Positions 21,700-32,919 of a stretch of DNA of 64,000 bases are shown piece after piece; position 1 is the first letter of the stretch, and each line of letters starts with the position of its first letter. This stretch comes from Massariosphaeria phaeospora (Eukaryota > Ascomycota > Dothideomycetes > Pleosporales). The notes beneath the pieces are model-generated. The model searched no databases and had not been told where the DNA came from. It saw only the letters and a list, made by a program, of their open reading frames with translations. The stretch is taken from positions 1,488,001-1,552,000 of the forward strand of contig JAADJZ010000009.1 of the NCBI GenBank assembly GCA_011032825.1, written 5' to 3'. Made by a program: the position numbers and the translations under genes.

Positions 21700-22810
21700 C
21701 GTAATAAATTATCGAACTCTCTAGATTATCGAACTTTTTAGAAATTGCCAAGACTACTATCTTCTTTATCAACGCGATATGTTTCAACTAACTAACGCGT
21801 TATTACACTAACACGAAGAAAAACTCTAGATTGCTTTTAAAGCTTATAATTTTGGCTAATTCTAAAGCTATTAAGCTGCTGCTATTGCTTTTAACGTTAA
21901 ACGCTAGACTTTCAACAAACGCGCTTAAAGAATTCTATTTTAAGCTTAAATACAACTTAATTGCTAGAAGCTTACTACAACTAAAGAGCAAAAAATTGTT
22001 TAATATATTCTTAACTTCTATTTGCAAGAATTTGCTTTTCAACTATTTAAAGTAAAAGATATAAAAAATAAACTAGTAGCTGCGCAAAGTAAAAAGCTAG
22101 TAGAGAAAAAATAAGCTACAAGATTTGTAACGCGTTTAAGCGAGCTTAAAATAGCTTTTAATTAAGCAAAAAACTAGCAAAGAATACAAAAAAAAAATTC
22201 TAAAGTAATTAGCGCGTAGTTTAAGCTTGTTAAAAATACTAAAGCTAAGTACAGCATTTACAAGAATAACGTGTACAACTTTAATATAACTAGCTTTTAA
22301 ATTAGCGTAATTAAGTTTATAAAAGTTGTTACAAGTTTTTAAAAACGTACTTAACCTAATTTTATCTAGCTAAGTAATTAAAAGTAAGTAATAGTTATCT
22401 AGAGCATTTGCGCCGCAAGGTATACAATTCTACTCTTTATTATTTACAAAAAACGCGTTTACATTTTAGCGTAGTACGAGAAAGCTTTAATACCGCGCAA
22501 TTAGAAGCTTTTAGTGTTAGAGAATAGCTAGACAAACAACGCTGTAGGTTTAGAGTAGTTAAAGTACTTTAACGCGCATACAAAAACGCGCATACAAAAA
22601 CGCGCTAAGTAAGAGTATACTAGCTGCTTATTCTAGACAGCTATAAAAGCTACCAATTTTAGAATTTCAAAAACTATTACTTTAAAAACAAGATTTTAAC
22701 TTTTTGTATGCTTTTCTACTTGTTGCACATTCTCTAGCTGCTTAACGTAGTTTGCTTTTTGCTGCTAAAGCGCAAGTACTTTTAGCGCGTTAGAGACTTA
22801 CCGTGTCCGT
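21700..22810 (+). mobile_element. E0: degraded pogo/Fot1-like transposon fragment
   Basis: The forward-strand translation in shifting frames shows the transposase core: VYNFNITSF for the DE(T)GF catalytic-Asp region, and an LEFQKLLL stretch corresponding to the region after the DGHGSH motif. The DNA is homologous to E2, for example 22387-22640 against the complement of 31165-31390, and 21831-22055 against the complement of 31743-32030. Neither terminal inverted repeat is visible, so the copy is truncated or its ends are mutated beyond recognition. The right limit is approximate. Confidence 0.6.
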
Positions 22811-25610
22811 GCACTTAATACACGAATTTAGCTAATGCACGCCGAACACTAAACACGTTAAAACTTTCTAATTTTTAACACGCAACAACTCTACTACTAT
22901 AAACTCTATTTAGGCTGCAATTAATAAAATCGAATTGCGAGAACTAGAAAAAGATTTTTTATATACAGAAATTGCTACTAGACGTAGTGTCAATCGTAGT
23001 ATACTATTGCGAAAATACTAAAGTGTTACAGCTTCGCGTTACTCGCGTGCAGCTACTGCAAACAATTAACAAAAGCTTAACCTATAGCAAGAAAAAAAGC
23101 TTGTGCGATATATTAAAGAACTTACAAAGAAATATAACGTACTTTACAAGTTCGTGCATTACACGAGTTCGTGCATTACTTTTGCTAAGCTTCTACTAAA
23201 CTCTACTTTCTACGTAATGCTTTAACAACAATACTAAATAGAACTTTCTAAAAAACGTTAGATACAGCTTGCTCTTTAAGCTTTTAAACAAAATGCAATA
23301 CTTTTTTAGCAACACGCTGCAGCTATCTACAACGTTGATTAATTAACACTAAGCTACTAACGCGCAAAGCAAACTTTACAAGCAAATTACTAGCTTTAAT
23401 TAAAGAATCTAATAAAAACTAAAAAAAGCGTAGTTGTTAAGTATATACTTAAGCTTATATTGCGCGAATATTTTTTTAAGCTCGCAGCTATAGCTAATAT
23501 AGCTAATTTCTTGCGCGCAAAGCGCAATCTAAGCTAGGTTAGTTTAAACTAGTTTAGTACGTAGGTTATGCACTGCTCTAAGTTTACAATAAAGTTTAAT
23601 CGCAAGTACAATTACAAAAAAGCGCTTTGCAAAATTTTTAAAGTTATTTAAAGCTAGTTTCGCCTAGTAGCTAACATAAAAGCTAAGTATAGTATTTAAA
23701 ATGTAAACACGTACAACTTTAACAAAACAAGCTTTATAATAGGCTAGATATTAACTAAAGTAGTTGTTACTACTTTAGAGAAACAAGAATAGCTAAAGGC
23801 AATACAGCAAGGCAATAAAAAGTAAACAACAGTTATCCAAAGCATTAACGCAACAAAGTAAGCTATTTTACTTTTTATTATTTTTAAAAGCTACTATTAC
23901 TTTTTTGCTTAGTACAAAAAAAAGAATTTGCTTTAGAACTAGGTTATTGCAGTTTCTAAAAAGAGCTAGACAATAAATAAGCTTAAGCTGCAGTAGTTAA
24001 AGCAGTTTAATAAGTATACAAAAAAAAAAGTAGTTAGTAGCTACTAACTACTCGCAATTAATAGCTATAAGAGCTATAACTCGCTTGCATTCTAGCAATA
24101 CTACAAAAAGAACAAGATTATTACTATTTGCATGCTTTCGTACTTATCGCACTTTTTACAGCTTTTTAATGTAAGTTGTTTTGCTTTTCTAAAAAAAGCG
24201 TACAAGCGCTAAGCTAAAAATTTTATGCGCAACTAAATTACTTACATTATAAAACTTAAGTTTCTACTATGCTTTATACGCGCCTATAATGCAGCAATTA
24301 CTTTTAGTAATATTCAAAAAAAGTTTCGAAGCGCTAAATTGGTTTTATTTAACTTAAAACAAGTTATAATAGCTTTTAACGTTTGGCTACGTACTTTATT
24401 ACTACTACTACTTATTAACAACAAGCCTTAGCAGTTGCAAACTTTAAGCAATACTTTTAAACTAAAGTCGCAATTAACGCTTGTAAAAGCAAGAATTTAA
24501 AAGTATATAAATAGCTTACTAACGTCTATAGTAAAAGCCTTTAAAAAAGTTTTTAAAAAAGTAGCTATTATTGCGCACAAGCTAGTGTTAGCGCAATAGA
24601 AAATAGCTAAACTAAAAATAGCAAATAAAGCTGCTACGCAACGTAAATTGCATAAAAGAAAGCAGGTTTAAGTAGAAAAAATTTTAATAGTTGAGAATAA
24701 AGCTCGTTTAACTGCTCTAAAAGAGTTTGAAGCGCGTAGTAATAAAAAAAAGCTAAAAACGCAAGTGCGCGCTAAAGTAAGTAAACTATTTTAAAAATAG
24801 TGTAAATAGTGTTAGTAAGCTAAGCACAACGCGCGTACGTGTAAGTAAGTAGTAAAAGTAAACTCTAAATAATATCTCGTGTTATATTACTCTATACAAA
24901 GCTAAAGTAAGCTGTTTTGCGCTAAAATAGAGTAGTTTTGGTAAGAGCTTAGCAAAAGTAATGCACGAACCTATGTAATGCACGAACTCGTAAAGTACGT
25001 TATACCTTTTACAAAAGAAATAATACAAAATTTTGCATCAACAATAGCTAAAGAGCTAGTTAGCGAAAGCTAAGTTACTTGCTTTATCAACCGACACAGC
25101 ATTTATTTTATATTACAATAAATAGTTAGCATATACAGCAATCGCTACAAAGCTAATTTAGAAAATAAATATTACTTCTACTTTTATTTTCTATATAGCA
25201 AAATTGAGCAATATTAGATAAATTCTCGTTATACTTACAATATAAACGAGAAAAGCTTTATAATTAGTATTATAAGTAGATTAAAAAAAATATTTAGCTA
25301 ACGAATGTAGAAGAAAAAGAAAGTTAAAGCATTGCTTTAGAATGAAAATTGTGCATAGATTACGCTTCTAGCATGTATATACGCTAATAGATTTGCTTTA
25401 CTTCTAAGCTTTATCTATAAAGCTACTAACAAAAGCATTTAATTAAGCTAGGTAAACGATATTTAAGCAAAAAAACACTTAGTTTTTATTACTTTATTAC
25501 TTTTTAGCTAGACGAACAACGATATTAAACTTGCTTAGCTTAAGTAAGTGTTTAATCGCTGTACAAAAGAAAAAACTTAACAATTCTATTAACATTTAAT
25601 TTTAAATAGC
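22810..25610 (+). mobile_element. E1: pogo/Fot1-like transposon split by copy A
   Basis: N-terminal transposase coding sequence (QEKKLVRYIKELTKKY) ends at 23136 and resumes at 25001 (PFTKEIIQNFASTIAKELV), followed by YTYNINEKSF, INRHSIYF and similar blocks up to about 25600. Removing copy A and one TA joins KELTKKYIPFTKEIIQNF in frame. The element stops where E2 begins; its 3' half is not recognised on the far side of E2. The left border is estimated. Confidence 0.65.
23137..25000 (+). mobile_element. Copy A: 1,864-bp pogo/Fot1-like transposon inserted in E1
   Basis: Bounded by near-identical inverted ends (ACGTACTTTACRAGTTCGTG... and its complement, about 50 bp) and flanked by TA on both sides, the target duplication of the Tc1/mariner-pogo group. 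Inside, forward-strand remnants include the C-terminal coiled region of a DDE-1 transposase and a zinc-knuckle-like KHNARTCK near 24820. It has many stops, so no active protein. It is similar over its length to copies B and C, but its terminal repeat differs from theirs in the segment after ACGTACTTTAC. Confidence 0.85.
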
Positions 25611-25612
25611 TA

Positions 25613-25662
25613 ACGTAAACTACTAGTAACTCGGCTAAACTAGTAACCTAGCCAAAAATGCT
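25613..25662 (+). repeat. E2 left terminal inverted repeat
   Basis: Begins ACGTAAACTACTAGTAAC and contains two ACTAGTAAC-like units. It matches the complement of 32050-32099 with few differences. Confidence 0.9.
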
Positions 25663-25783
25663 TAGCACAACCAACTTATTTTAAAGAATATTAAATTAAT
25701 TGCTATCGAACAAAGAACCTGCGTACGTTGTGCTAGCTTTAGATTCAAAAGCTTTTTTTGTATTCTTTTAGTAGGTTTGAGTA

Positions 25784-27644
25784 ACGTACCTTATAGGTAG
25801 TCGAGCTACACGAGTTCGCAAAACACTTTTGCCAAGCCCTTACCAAAACCACTTTATTCTAGCGCAAAACAGCTTATTTTAGCTCTATATAAAGCAATCT
25901 AACCTAAGATATTATTTAAAGTCTACTTCTACTGCTTGCTTACACGTACGCGCGTTATGCTTAGTTTAATTACACTGTTTACACTGCTTTTGAGATAGTT
26001 CACCTGCTCTAGCGCGCACTTGCGTCTTTAGCTTCTTTTTATTACTACGCGCTTTAAACTCTTTTAAAGTAGTTAAACAAGCTTTATTTTTAACTGTCAA
26101 AGTTCTTTCTGCTTAAACTTGCTTTTTTTTATGCAATTTACGTCGCGTAGCAGCTTTATTTGCTACTTTTAGCTTAGCTATTTCTTGTTGCGCTAACACT
26201 AGCTTGTGCGCAATAATAGCTGCTCTTTTTAAAACTTTTTTAAAAGCTTTTATTATAAAAGTTAGCGAGCTATTTATATGCCTCTAAATTCTTGCTTTTA
26301 CAAGCGTTAATTGCGACTTTAATTTAAAAGTATTGCTTAGAGTTTGCGACTACTAGAGCTTATTGCTAAAGAGTAGTAGTAATAGAGTACGTAGCTAAAC
26401 GTCAAAAGCTGTTATAACTTGTTCTAAGTTAAATAAAACCAATCTAGCGCTTTAAACTCTTTTTTGGATATTACTAAAAGTAATTGCTGCATTATAAGCG
26501 CGTATAAAGCATAGTAGAAACTCAAGTTTTGTAATGTAAGTAATTTAGTTGCGCATGAAATCTTCGGCTTAGCGCTCGTACGCTTTTTTTAAAAAAGCAA
26601 AACAACCTACATTAAGAAGCTGCAAAAAGTGCAATAAGTGTAGAAACATGCAAATAGTAATAATTTTGTTTTTCTTGCAGTATTGCTAGAATGCGAGCGA
26701 GTTATAGCTTTTATAGCTATCAATTGCGAGTAGTTAGTAGCTGCTAACTACTTTTTTCTTTGTATGCTTATTAAAGTGCTTTAACTACTACAGCCTAAGC
26801 TTATTTGTTGTCTAGCTCTTTTTAGAGACTGCAATAACCTAGTTTTAAAGCAGATACTTCTCTTTATACTAAGCAAAGAAGTAGTATTAGCCTTTAAAAA
26901 TAATAAAGAGTAGAATAGCTTACTTTGTTGCGTTAATGCTTTGGATAACTGTTGTTTACTTTTTATTGCCTTGCTGTATTGCCTTTAGCCGTTCTTGTTT
27001 CTCTAAAGTTGTAACAACTGCTTTAGTTAATATCTAGCCTATTATAAAGCTTGTCTTGTTAAAGTTGTACGTGTCTACATTTTAGATACTGTACTTAGCT
27101 TTTATGTTAGCTACTAGGCGAAACTAGCTTTAAATAACTTTAAAATTTTTGCAAAGCGCTTTTTTGTAATTGTACTTGCAATTAAACTTTATTGTAAACT
27201 CAAAGCAGTGCATAACCTACGTACTAGACTAGTTTAAGCTAACCTAGCCTAGATTGCGCTTTGCGCGCAAGAAATTGGCTATATTAGCTACAGCTGCAAG
27301 CTTAAAAGAAAATCCGCGCGATATAAGCTTAAGTATATACTTAACAACTACGCTTTTTTTAGTCTTTGTTAGATTTATTAATTTAGGCTTATAATTTGCT
27401 TGTAAAAGTTGTCTAGCGCGTTAATAGCTTAGTATTGTTTAAAAGACGTTATAGATAGCTGCAGCGCGTTGCAAAAAAAGTGTCGCGTCTTGTTTAAAAG
27501 CTTAAAAAGCAGTTTGTATCTAACGTTTATTAGAAAGTTCTATTTAGTATTGTTGTTAAAGCATTGTGTACATAAGTAGAGTTAGTAGAAGCTTAGCAAA
27601 AGTATTTTGCAAACTCGTGTAGCCCAACTACTCGTAAAGTACGT
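25784..27644 (-). mobile_element. Copy B: 1,861-bp pogo/Fot1-like transposon inserted in E2
   Basis: Inverted ends of the ACGTACTTTACGAGTAGTYG type (left end degraded to ACGTACCTTATAGGTAGTCG), flanked by TA. The interior is the reverse complement of copies A and C; for instance the GTATATACTTAAGCTTATAT block occurs in A (23441), in C (29591) and inverted in B (27321). Transposase remnants lie on the minus strand and are full of stops. It is the same length as copy C. Confidence 0.85.
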
Positions 27645-27971
27645 TACTAATCTTAGAATTTCAAAAACTATTACTTTAAAAACAAGATTCTTACGCTTTG
27701 CATGCTAGCTTATTTATTTTATATTCTTTAGCTGCTAGATGTAGTCTGCTTTTCGCTGCTAAAGCTAAAGTACTTTTAACGCGTTTAAAACTTAGCGCGC
27801 TAGCGCGTTTTTTATATTAACAAAAAAAGCTTTTTGCTAGCTTTTAGAAACGCGTTTTTTAAAGTGTTTACAACAAAAAACTGCAAGAAAGCTTTTAAAG
27901 TTTTAAAGCTAGTTTCTATTAACGCGCAAGTAGTTTTTAGTTATTTTGAAGTACGGCTACGTACTTTGCTA

Positions 27972-28268
27972 ACGTACTTTACGAGTAGTTGAGCTACACG
28001 AGTTCGCGAAACACTTTTGCCAAGCAAATTATCTAATATTATAACCTTAATACCTTTCTTAATAGTAGGCCTATTAAAATAATTTATACACTGTTTTAAA
28101 GCTCTAAGCTAGAACTTTAAAATCTACTAAAAATTACCTAAATAGGCTAAGTACTACTAGAGTTTTTAAAGTTTAAAGATAAAGAGCTCGCTTAAGCTCT
28201 ATACCTAGTATCTAGTAGAATTCTACTATAATAAACTTTTATATTCTAAAATATTTTTATTTATACTG
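27972..28268 (+). repeat. left arm of element D
   Basis: Pairs with the complement of 28584-28881 at high identity, including the long block from CAAATTATCTAATATTATAA through TATAATAAACTTTTATATTC. Confidence 0.9.
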
Positions 28269-28583
28269 TAAGTTAGAGTTCTAGAAAGTTATATAGTATA
28301 TAGCTTAGAATCAAAGCTATTAGATAGAATTAGAGTTTATATATAAAACCTACTAAGTATAAAGTATTAGTACTATTATAACTCTAAATAATACTACTTT
28401 TTTAAAGCTTATATAGTATAATTATACTAAGTACTAAATTATTAAGTAGTTTTACATTAGGTTTTAATAGTTATATATAGATATTTATACTTAGCTAGTA
28501 TAAAGAAAGTAAACTACTTTCTAACCTATCTAGTAGCTTTAATCTTAGGCTACACGCTATAAAACTCTCTAGTACTTTAATAT

Positions 28584-28881
28584 ATAGTATAAATAAGAAT
28601 ATTTTAGAATATAAAAGTTTATTATAGTAGAATTCTACTAGATACTAGGTATAGAGCTTAAGCAAGCTCTTTATCTTTAAACTTTAAAAACTCTAGTAGT
28701 ACTTAGCCTATTTAGGTAATTTTTAGTAGATTTTAAAGTTCTAGCTTAGAGCTTTAAAACAGTGTATAAATTATTCTAATAGGCCTACTATTAAGAAAAG
28801 TATTAAGGTTATAATATTAGATAATTTGCTTGGCAAAAGTGTTTCGCGAATTCGTGTAGCCCAACTACTCGTGAGGTACGT
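28584..28881 (-). repeat. right arm of element D
   Basis: Inverted partner of 27972-28268. Confidence 0.9.
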
Positions 28882-29298
28882 TACTACTTTTCGCACTAGA
28901 AACGCCGTAGCAGTCAAAAACTCTAAGCAATACACTTAAATTTAAATCTCAATTAAAGCTAGTACGCAATTCTATTACTAAATTGCTTACTTTAGCGCAA
29001 AGTAGCTTCTTTTAGCTTGTAAAAGAAGCTGAATTAATGCTGCATTAGAACGCGCTTAAGGACTACCGTATTAAAAAGCTTAAAAATTAATTAGCAAAGA
29101 TAACTAAGCGAAAATTGCGCAAATAGAAGCGAATTTAGCATAGCGGTACAATAGAGTATAGTAACGAATTAGCGCAAGTAGCTACTAAAGCGTTTACAGC
29201 GCTTTAGCTATTAAAAAAAGCGCGTAGTAAAAAGAGTTAAGAAAGAGCACAACTAGCTCTACGGCGCTGTAGAAACTATAGTAATACAAAGCACAATA

Positions 29299-31159
29299 AC
29301 GTACTTTACGAGTAGTCGAGCTACACGAGTTTGCAAAACACTTTTGCTAAGCTTCTACCAACTCTACCTATGTACACGATGCTTTAACAACAACACTAGA
29401 TAAAACTTTTTAATAAACGTTAGATACAAACTGCTTTTTAAGCTTTTAAATAAAACGCAACACTTTTTTTGCAACGCGCTGCAGCTATCTATAACGTTTT
29501 TTAAACAACACTAAGCTATTAACGCGCTAGACAACTTTTACAAGCAAATTATAAGCCTAAATTAATAAATTTAACAAAGACTAAAGAAAGCGTAGTTGTT
29601 GAGTATATACTTAAGCTTATATCGCGCGGATTTCTTTTTAGGCTCGCAGCTATAGCTAATATAGCCAATTCTTTGCGCGCAAAGCGCAATTTAGGCTAAG
29701 TTAGCTTAAACTAGCCTAGTACGTAGGTTATGCACTGCTTTGAGTTTACAATAAAGTTTAATTGCAAGTACAATTACAAAAAAGCGCTTTGCAAAAATTT
29801 TAAAGTTATTTAGAGCTAGTTTCGCCTAGTAGCTAATATAAAAGCTAAGTATAGTATCTAGAATGTAAACACGTACAACTTTAACAAAACAAGTTTTATA
29901 ATAGGCTAGATATTAACTAAAGTAGTTGTTACAGCTTTAAAAAAACGAGAACGGCCAAAGGCAATACAGCAAAGCAATAGAAAGTAAACAATAGTTATCT
30001 AAAGCATTAACGCAACAGAGTAAGCTATTTTACTTTTTATTATTTTTAAAAGCTAATACTACCTCTTTGTTTAGTATAAGAAAAAGTATTTGCTTTAAAA
30101 CTAGGTTATTGCAGTTTCTAAAAAGAGCTAGACAATAAATAAGCTTAGGCTGCAGTAGTTAAAGCACTTTAATAAGTATACAAAGAAAAGAGTAGTTAGC
30201 AGCTACTAACTACTCGCAATTAACGGCTATAAGAGCTATAACTCGCTCGCATTTTAGCAATACTGCAAGAAAAACAAGATTATTACTATTTACATGCTTC
30301 CGCACTTATTGTACTTTTTACAGCTTTTTAATGTAAGTTGTTTTGCTTCTCTAAAAAAAGCGTACAGGCGCTAAGCTAAAAATCTTATGCGCAACTAAAT
30401 TACTTACATTACAAAACTTAAGTTTCTACTATGCTTTATACGCGCCTATAATGCAGCAATTACTTTTAGTAATATTCAAAAAAAGTTTCAAAGCGCTAGA
30501 TTGGTTTTATTTGACCTAGAACGAGTTATAACAGCTTTTGACGTTTAGCTACGTACTTTATTACTACTACTCTTTAGCAATAAGCTCTAGCAGTTGCAAA
30601 CTCTAAGCAATACTTTTAAATTAAAGTCGCAATTGACGCTTGTAAAAGCAAAAATTTAAAAGCATATAGATAGCTCGCTAACTTCTATAGTAAAGGCTTT
30701 TAAAAAAGTTTTAAAAAAAGCAGCTATTATTGCGCACAAGCTAGTGTTAGCGCAATAGAAAATAGCTAAGCTAAAAGTAGCAAATAAAGCTGCTACGCAA
30801 CGTAAATTGCATAAAAGAAAGCAGGTTCAAGCAGAAAAGACTTTGATAGTTGAGAATAAAGCTTGTTTAACTACTTTAAAGAAGTTTAAAGCGCGTAGTA
30901 ATAAAAAGAAGCTAAAGACGCAAGTGCGCGCTAGAGCAGGTAAACTATCTCAAAAGTAGTGTAAATAGTGCAATTAAACTAGGCATAACGCGCGTACGTG
31001 TAAGCAAGTAGCAAAAGTAAACTCTAAATAATATCTTAGGTTAGATTGCTTTATATAGAGCTAAAATAGGCTGTTTTGCGCTAGAATAGAGTGGTTTTGG
31101 TAGGAGCTTGGCAAAAGTGTTCTGCGAACCTGTGTAGCTCGACTACTCGTAAAGTACGT
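29299..31159 (+). mobile_element. Copy C: 1,861-bp pogo/Fot1-like transposon inserted in E2
   Basis: Begins ACGTACTTTACGAGTAGTCG, ends with the complement, and is flanked by TA. The interior is collinear with copy A. The plus-strand translation near 30590-31050 shows the conserved C-terminal block (HKLVLAQ, ATQRKLHKRKQVQAEK, KTQVRARAG, and a knuckle-like QCNXXRHNARTCKQVAKVNS), with stops where Gln or Trp is expected. Copy B is its inverted partner. Confidence 0.85.
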
Positions 31160-32049
31160 TAGCTCTTATAGCCGTTTAAAATAAGTAGCTAATACTTTTC
31201 TACCTAACGCGCTTTTGTATGCGCGTTAAAGTGCTTTAACTATTTAAAACTAAAAGCGTTGTTTGTCTAGCCGTTCTTAGAAACTAAAAGCTTTTAATTG
31301 CTAGGTATAAAGTTCTTCTCGTACTATGCTAAAATGTAAACGCGCTCTTTGTAGATAATAAACAGCGAAATTGCGTACTCTACGGCGCAAATGCTTTGAA
31401 TAACTATTACCTACTCTCAATTGCCTAGCTAGATGAAATTTTGTTGAGCACGTTTTTAAAAGCCTATAACAACTTTTATAAAGCTAATTACGCTTATTTA
31501 AAAGCTAGTTTTGTTAAAATTGTGCACGTTGTCGTTGTAAACGCTGTACTTAGCTTTAGTATTCTCTACTAGCTTAAACTACGCGCTAATTATCTTTGAA
31601 TTCTTTTAGAGTATTCTCTGCCTATTCTTAGCTCAATTAAAAGCTATTTTGAGCTTAGATAAACGCGTTACGAAGCGCGCAAGCTAGTTTTTGCTTACTA
31701 GCCTGCTACTACGCTTGCTTAGCAGTTTATTAGCTATATTAACTACTTTAGATAGAAAAAGCGCGAATTCTTGCGCGTTAAAGTTAAGAATATATTAAAT
31801 AATTGTTTTTTCTTTAGTGCTTGTAAGCTTACGAAAAGTAAACGTAGTTTCAAAGCTAAAAAGTGTTTTTTTATTGCGTTTAGCAAGTTAATAGTAATTA
31901 ATAGTAAAAAACTATGCAACTGCGTAGAAGCTTTAGAATTTGCTAGCTCTAAAAGCTTTAAAAGCAAAGAAAAATTTGCTTTTGTATTTACGTAATTGCG
32001 CGTTCGTAGGTGTAAGCATAGTAGAAGCAAGTTAGTATTCGTAGTTTTA

Positions 32050-32099
32050 GCATTTTTTAGCTAGGTTACTAGTTTAGCTAGGTTACTAGTAGTTTACGT
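32050..32099 (-). repeat. E2 right terminal inverted repeat
   Basis: The complement begins ACGTAAACTACTAGTAAC. It pairs with 25613-25662, and TA flanks the element on both sides. Confidence 0.9.
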
Positions 32100-32101
32100 T
32101 A

Positions 32102-32280
32102 TTACTTTATACTGTATTATATTTTATTATACTATCTAGGTACGCTTGTAGCTTTTTGTTTCTTTTGTATTCTACTTCGCTATTCTCTAAACGCTCTATT
32201 TCTCTCTAGCTCGTTTCTAACACTATGCATTCTTTTTCGTAAACGAGATTGTATTCTACATAGCTTACAACGTGCGCACT
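32102..32280 (-). pseudogene. degraded coding remnant right of E2
   Basis: The minus strand keeps an almost open charged frame (EYNLVYEKECIVLE, one stop, REIERLENSEVEYKRNKK, LQAYLDSI). Probably another transposon or gene remnant; its family was not recognised. Confidence 0.35.
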
Positions 32281-32919
32281 ACACGAACCTTAGAAGCGAA
32301 GCTGAAAACGCGTACCCTAGACCTTGCATCATCATCTTAGTCTAGAAACAGCAGGGGAAAGTCGAGCGGCAGGGAGATGAAGGTAGTTAGTTGCCTTGTC
32401 AAGATGCGAGGAATTAGAGGAATTATTCAACTAAGACAAGCAAAGCAAAGCAAAGCATAAACATGTAACGAGAAAACTCTCATGTGGAAGGTGTTGAACT
32501 TCATTTCATTATTTCTTTTTGCTTTCAGTGCTTTCAGCCCGACGGTAAACGGCGGGCTCTGACCACACTCGTCCGTTGGTGAACGGGCTGGGCTTCGGGT
32601 ATCTATCTATCCCTACTAGCCAGCACCCAGCACGCCACTCAAGTTCCTCCTCCCATATCGTCGTCATCTCTTCTCATCTCATCTCGCTCTAGATGCATGT
32701 GGACCTGTTGAAGTGTTGGTCCGCCAGATGAGATTTTTGTAAACGCCAGGAAAACTCATAGCCCCCATTGAACCCGCCCGAATGACCACTGATGCAGGTT
32801 GAACTTTTTGGTATCATAAACACACACACATTACAAACATTAGACCGCAGCTGTTGATAGGCTGCTTTAGACGGGCACGTTGATGAAACGGACCCCAAAA
32901 TGCCAGATGGCAACTCCGC
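32281..32919. other. island border and MET6 3' flank
   Basis: AT-rich repeats give way to ordinary sequence by about 32330. A short (AAGC)n-like run is at 32439-32456. The ORF at 32689-32913 has no recognisable content and lies in the probable 3' UTR of MET6. Confidence 0.5.

Larger units (their letters stand above)
27972..28881. mobile_element. Element D: 910-bp palindromic (foldback/MITE-like) transposon
   Basis: Flanked by TA, with the same outer 50 bp as copies B and C (ACGTACTTTACGAGTAGTTG...TTTTGCCAAGC). Beyond this, the two halves are inverted copies of each other: about the outer 290 bp match almost perfectly (27972-28268 against 28584-28881), and weaker pairing continues to a centre near 28421 (TAGTATAATTATACTA). 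It has no transposase sequence, so it is non-autonomous and presumably mobilised through the shared ends. Its removal with one TA restores the E2 frame (VRLRTLLLLFALETP). Confidence 0.85.
27645..29298. other. inverted segment of E2 between copies B and C
   Basis: Carries the C-terminal part of the E2 transposase on the plus strand, although the rest of E2 is on the minus strand. Its start (ATCTTAGAATTTC) continues the sequence that ends at copy C, and its end (RCRNYSNTKHN) continues into the sequence left of copy B. Confidence 0.8.
25613..32099 (-). mobile_element. E2: pogo/Fot1-like transposon split by copies B, D and C
   Basis: Outer ends are 50-bp inverted repeats at 25613-25662 and 32050-32099, flanked by TA. 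Subtracting B (1,861), D (910) and C (1,861) leaves about 1.85 kb, the usual pogo/Fot1 size. The transposase runs on the minus strand from about 32030 down to C, but the part between C and B (27645-29298) now reads on the plus strand. The final piece, left of B, reads on the minus strand again (TQTYQKNTKKA-like, then ASTTYAGSLFDSN). RIP-type stops are scattered throughout. Confidence 0.8.
21661..32330. repeat. AT-rich RIP-degenerated transposon island
   Basis: Composition changes abruptly from GC-rich genes to TA-rich DNA full of TTTAAAGCT-type words and stop codons, and returns to normal near 32330. Translations show recognisable pogo/Fot1-type transposase motifs where Gln and Trp codons have become TAG or TAA. 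This is the expected result of C-to-T changes by RIP. It holds at least six elements, most nested, described separately. No intact gene is present. Confidence 0.9.

Noticed and set aside
21831..23199. Short ORFs in the AT-rich island as possible genes
   Set aside because: They are fragments of RIP-degenerated transposases without intact frames.
28201..28660. CRISPR-like or tandem array in the 28-kb palindrome
   Set aside because: The repeats are two inverted arms, not spaced direct repeats.
32689..32913. 74-aa minus-strand ORF next to the MET6 stop
   Set aside because: It lies in the likely MET6 3' UTR and has no recognisable content.
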